From: an uncultured Treponema sp.
GTDB lineage: Bacteria; Spirochaetota; Spirochaetia; Treponematales; Treponemataceae
Reading direction: 5' to 3'
Length of the DNA: 7,480 bases
NCBI GenBank assembly: GCA_946611835.1
Contig: CAMOEE010000123.1
Coordinates: 1 to 7,480, forward strand
Numbering within the stretch: position 1 is the stretch's first letter; every line of letters begins with the position of its first letter. The position numbers were made by a program, and so were the translations under genes. This document shows positions 5,187 to 7,480 of this stretch, piece by piece. The notes under the pieces were generated by a model. That model ran no database searches. It saw nothing but the letters and a program-made list of their open reading frames with translations, and was not told the origin of the DNA.

Positions 5187-7274
5187 ATGAAATTCAACAG
5201 CCTTAAAACTAAAATCCTCATGCTGCTTCTTATTGTGGTCGTTATTTCAAACGGCTTATTGGGTGGCATAGCCTACACCATGTCAACAGAGGGCCTCGAA
5301 GATTCCGTCGAGAAAACCATAACTTCTGTAGCCGAAAAAGTTTCTGTACAGATTGCACAGGCCAATGAAAGGGAATTCCACATGCTGGATGTCCTTGCCA
5401 GTATGTCTGTCATTCAGGATCCCGAAATTTCCACAGAAGAAAAAACAGCCATCGTTTTCGGGGCGACAAAAACAGACAGCCACTATGAGAACATCGCTTT
5501 CTATGATTCAACCGGCATCAGCATTACTGGTGACGGAGTCAAGCTCAATTTCTCGGACCGGGAATATTTTAAGAGAGCCATGGCAGGCGAGCACTATGTC
5601 TCTGACCCCACCATCAGTTCTGTTAACAACAAGCTTCTTATGTTTTATTCTGTTCCTGTTTACGACAAAAGCCATTCAAAAATAATCGGCGTTATCTGTG
5701 CTGTTTTCCATGGAGGCACTCTTTCAGATCTTTGTAAGGAGATTTATGTGGGAAAAGACAGCCATCCCTTCGTCATCAACATGAAGACAGGAAAAACGGT
5801 CGCTGATTCAGATGTAAAATATGTTGAGCAAGGCCAGGTCCTTAAAGAATCTACTTCCGGCGCAATGAAGGAAGCCATTATCGATGCAATGAGCGGAAAT
5901 ACAACTTACAAGGTTTTCTTTGAGCCATGGCGCAAAAAAAATATGGTCGCAGCCTATAAGCCTGTCGGGGGCAACTGTGACTGGGCAGTCTTCTGTATGG
6001 CTCCCCAGAATGAATATTTCGGCTCGATCAAGAAAATGTCAATCTCAATGCTTCTTGCCATCGTTATTATCCTTGTGATTGCCATTTCTGTGAGCGCAAT
6101 TCTCATTTCCATCAGCCTCAAGCCTCTCAAAGCTGTTGAGACTTCAATCACTGAGATTGCCAGCGGAAATGCCGACCTCACCAAGCGAATTGCCGTTACG
6201 ACAAAAGACGAAATCGGCAATGTGGTCAAGGGCTTCAATCAGTTTACCGAAAAATTGCAGTCAATCATTGCCAGCGTAAAGCACTCGAACATGAACCTGG
6301 GTTCTGTCGGCTCTGACATGAGCGCCAGCGTCGACGATACGGCAAGTTCTATCACAGAGATTATCGCAAACATCGATTCAATGAAACGCCAGATTGACGG
6401 TCAGAATCAGAGCGTAAGCCAGACAGCCGGAGCCGTAAACGAGATTGCCTCAAACATCGAGTCCCTGGAAAAGATGATTGAGAGCCAGTCAAACGGGGTT
6501 GCACAGGCAAGTTCAGCAGTCGAAGAGATGATTGGAAATATTTCTTCCGTAAACGGTTCTATGGAAAAGATGGCCCGCTCATTCAACGAGCTCCGCTCAA
6601 ATTCTCAGGCTGGTATTTCAAAGCAGAAGGCCGTCAACGACCGAATCACCGAAATCGAAAGCCAGTCTAACATGCTTCAGGAAGCCAATGTCGCAATTGC
6701 TGCAATCGCAAGCCAGACAAATCTTCTTGCCATGAACGCTGCAATTGAAGCTGCTCACGCCGGTGAAGCGGGCAAGGGATTCGCCGTAGTCGCAGATGAA
6801 ATCCGAAAACTTTCCGAGACATCAACTGCACAGTCAAAGACAATCGGAGACCAGCTTTCAAGCATAAAGGAATCTATCAGTGAGGTCGTATCTGCATCCG
6901 GTGAATCGGCTGTGGCATTCGAGGCTGTCACACAAAAACTGGAAGAAACTGATGCCCTCGTAATGCAGATTAAGGCCGCAATGGAAGAGCAGAACGAAGG
7001 AAGCCAGCAGATTACCGATGCCCTGCATGGCATGAACGACAGCACGATTGAAGTCCGAAATGCTTCAGCCGAGATGGCTGAGGGCAACAAGATGATTCTC
7101 AAGGAAGTCCAGATGCTGCAGAATGCCGCTATGTCTATGGCCCAGAGCATGGATGAGATGGGAATCGGAGCCAGAAAAATCAACGAGACCGGCTCTGCTT
7201 TGAGCGGAATCGCAGGAAAAATGAGCGAGTCAATCTCTGAGATTGGCGGTCAGATTGATCAGTTCAAGGTTTAG
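5187..7274 (+). CDS. Methyl-accepting chemotaxis protein with dCache-type sensor domain
   Basis: This is a 695-residue transmembrane chemoreceptor that would signal through CheA/CheW to the flagellar motor. It has TM1 at about 9-30 and a periplasmic sensor at about 38-280 of dCache type: a DREYFKRAMAGEHYVSDP motif at 124-141, then the KLLMFYSVPVYD strand and IIGVICAVF. TM2 is at about 284-310 and a HAMP domain at about 311-360 (LKPLKAVE to FNQFTEKLQ). A long coiled-coil signalling domain has its conserved hairpin tip at about 504-546 (IAAIASQTNLLAMNAAIEAA, then HAGEAGKGFAVVADEIRKLS). Likely methylation segments are QASSAVEEM (440-448) and EEQNEGSQQ (600-608). The R-x-W-Y amino-acid-binding signature of some dCache domains is not matched (REYF here), so the ligand is unknown. 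The C-terminus DQFKV is not an NWETF-type CheR/CheB tether. No chemotaxis gene is adjacent. Confidence 0.96.
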   Translation: MKFNSLKTKILMLLLIVVVISNGLLGGIAYTMSTEGLEDSVEKTITSVAEKVSVQIAQANEREFHMLDVLASMSVIQDPEISTEEKTAIVFGATKTDSHYENIAFYDSTGISITGDGVKLNFSDREYFKRAMAGEHYVSDPTISSVNNKLLMFYSVPVYDKSHSKIIGVICAVFHGGTLSDLCKEIYVGKDSHPFVINMKTGKTVADSDVKYVEQGQVLKESTSGAMKEAIIDAMSGNTTYKVFFEPWRKKNMVAAYKPVGGNCDWAVFCMAPQNEYFGSIKKMSISMLLAIVIILVIAISVSAILISISLKPLKAVETSITEIASGNADLTKRIAVTTKDEIGNVVKGFNQFTEKLQSIIASVKHSNMNLGSVGSDMSASVDDTASSITEIIANIDSMKRQIDGQNQSVSQTAGAVNEIASNIESLEKMIESQSNGVAQASSAVEEMIGNISSVNGSMEKMARSFNELRSNSQAGISKQKAVNDRITEIESQSNMLQEANVAIAAIASQTNLLAMNAAIEAAHAGEAGKGFAVVADEIRKLSETSTAQSKTIGDQLSSIKESISEVVSASGESAVAFEAVTQKLEETDALVMQIKAAMEEQNEGSQQITDALHGMNDSTIEVRNASAEMAEGNKMILKEVQMLQNAAMSMAQSMDEMGIGARKINETGSALSGIAGKMSESISEIGGQIDQFKV

Positions 7275-7471
7275 GTCGAATATCGAGTTTTAGAAATTAG
7301 TGAGCAAAAACAAAAACAAGCGTAGGCGGGGTTATGGCACGAATCCACTTTGTGCGAGCGAGCGAAGCGAGTCTAATTTCCAATTTCGCACAACCGTGGA
7401 TTCTAGTGCCATGTTCCCGCCGAGAGCTTGTTTTTGCTTCACTGACTCATTGTAAAACTCAATGTTTGACC
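7274..7471. repeat. 198-base imperfect inverted repeat (long fold-back) after the chemoreceptor gene
   Basis: Eight complementary blocks occur in order: GGTC 7274-7277/7468-7471; GAGTTTTA 7285-7292/7453-7460; AGTGA 7299-7303/7439-7443; CAAAAACAAGC 7311-7321/7426-7436; GGCGGG 7325-7330/7416-7421; ATGGCAC 7334-7340/7406-7412; GAATCCAC 7341-7348/7396-7403; TTGTGCGA 7350-7357/7386-7393. That is 57 paired bases, with a 28-base loop at 7358-7385. The inner part is nearly continuous. The left end overlaps the last base of the chemoreceptor stop codon. A-rich left and T-rich right flanks of the 11-bp block would allow it to act as a bidirectional terminator; a small mobile element or structured RNA are alternatives. 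Confidence 0.85.
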
Positions 7472-7478
7472 GTATAAT
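7450..7478 (+). promoter_or_regulatory. Sigma-70-type promoter reading out of the window
   Basis: TTGTAA at 7450-7455 and TATAAT at 7473-7478 are separated by exactly 17 bases, which is the best -35/-10 pair in the window. The -35 lies inside the right arm of the fold-back. Transcription would start beyond the window end, presumably for the next plus-strand gene. Confidence 0.6.
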
Positions 7479-7480
7479 AA

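Noticed and set aside
6755..7183. 142-codon open frame on the minus strand inside the chemoreceptor gene
   Set aside because: It lies wholly antisense to the conserved signalling domain, has a composition typical of the reverse of coiled-coil coding DNA and matches no recognisable protein family.
7274..7471. Integron attC site or 6S RNA
   Set aside because: I could not find the GTTRRRY/RYYYAAC core pair of attC, and there is no clear central open bubble or dedicated promoter as expected of 6S RNA; kept only as an unclassified fold-back.

Overview
The window most resembles a piece of a host-associated spirochaete chromosome, probably Treponema. This is an inference from the protein style (RuvA and RuvB sequences, a secreted RlpA/SPOR-type protein, a dCache chemoreceptor), the moderate GC content and the repeat-rich intergenic DNA. 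No rRNA or other decisive marker is present. All six coding regions are on the + strand.

Layout. 1-704 is the 3' part of an RluA-family pseudouridine synthase gene cut by the window edge. 705-979 is a structured, repeat-bearing gap. 980-1501 encodes a small exported protein of unknown function. Twelve bases later, 1514-2908 encodes an exported protein with an RlpA-like domain, a long acidic Glu/Pro/Ala linker and a C-terminal SPOR domain; these two probably form an operon acting at the cell envelope. 2909-3156 holds a heptanucleotide tandem array starting at the stop codon, then a roughly 150-base fold-back with an embedded intrinsic terminator, then an extended -10 promoter placed so that the ruvA message would be leaderless. 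3157-3798 is ruvA. 3799-3991 is a second repeat-rich gap, and 3992-5119 is ruvB. A short AT-rich gap with a promoter and ribosome binding site leads to a chemoreceptor gene (5187-7274). The window ends in a nearly 200-base imperfect inverted repeat, followed at once by a promoter reading out of the window.

How the genes work together. RuvA and RuvB form the Holliday-junction branch-migration motor, but here they are separated by 193 bases of repeats, and no ruvC is in the window. The 980 and 1514 products look like an envelope pair. The pseudouridine synthase and the chemoreceptor are unrelated single genes.

The proteins belong to mostly familiar families. The unusual content is between the genes: three period-7 arrays of consensus RYKGAAA, two of them starting exactly after a stop codon and two joined to the same GC-rich hairpin module in opposite orientations; two large fold-backs; an apparently leaderless ruvA; and a 10-base repeat running up to the ruvB start that contains a perfect DnaA-box match. 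I see no defence system, CRISPR array, transposase gene or tRNA.
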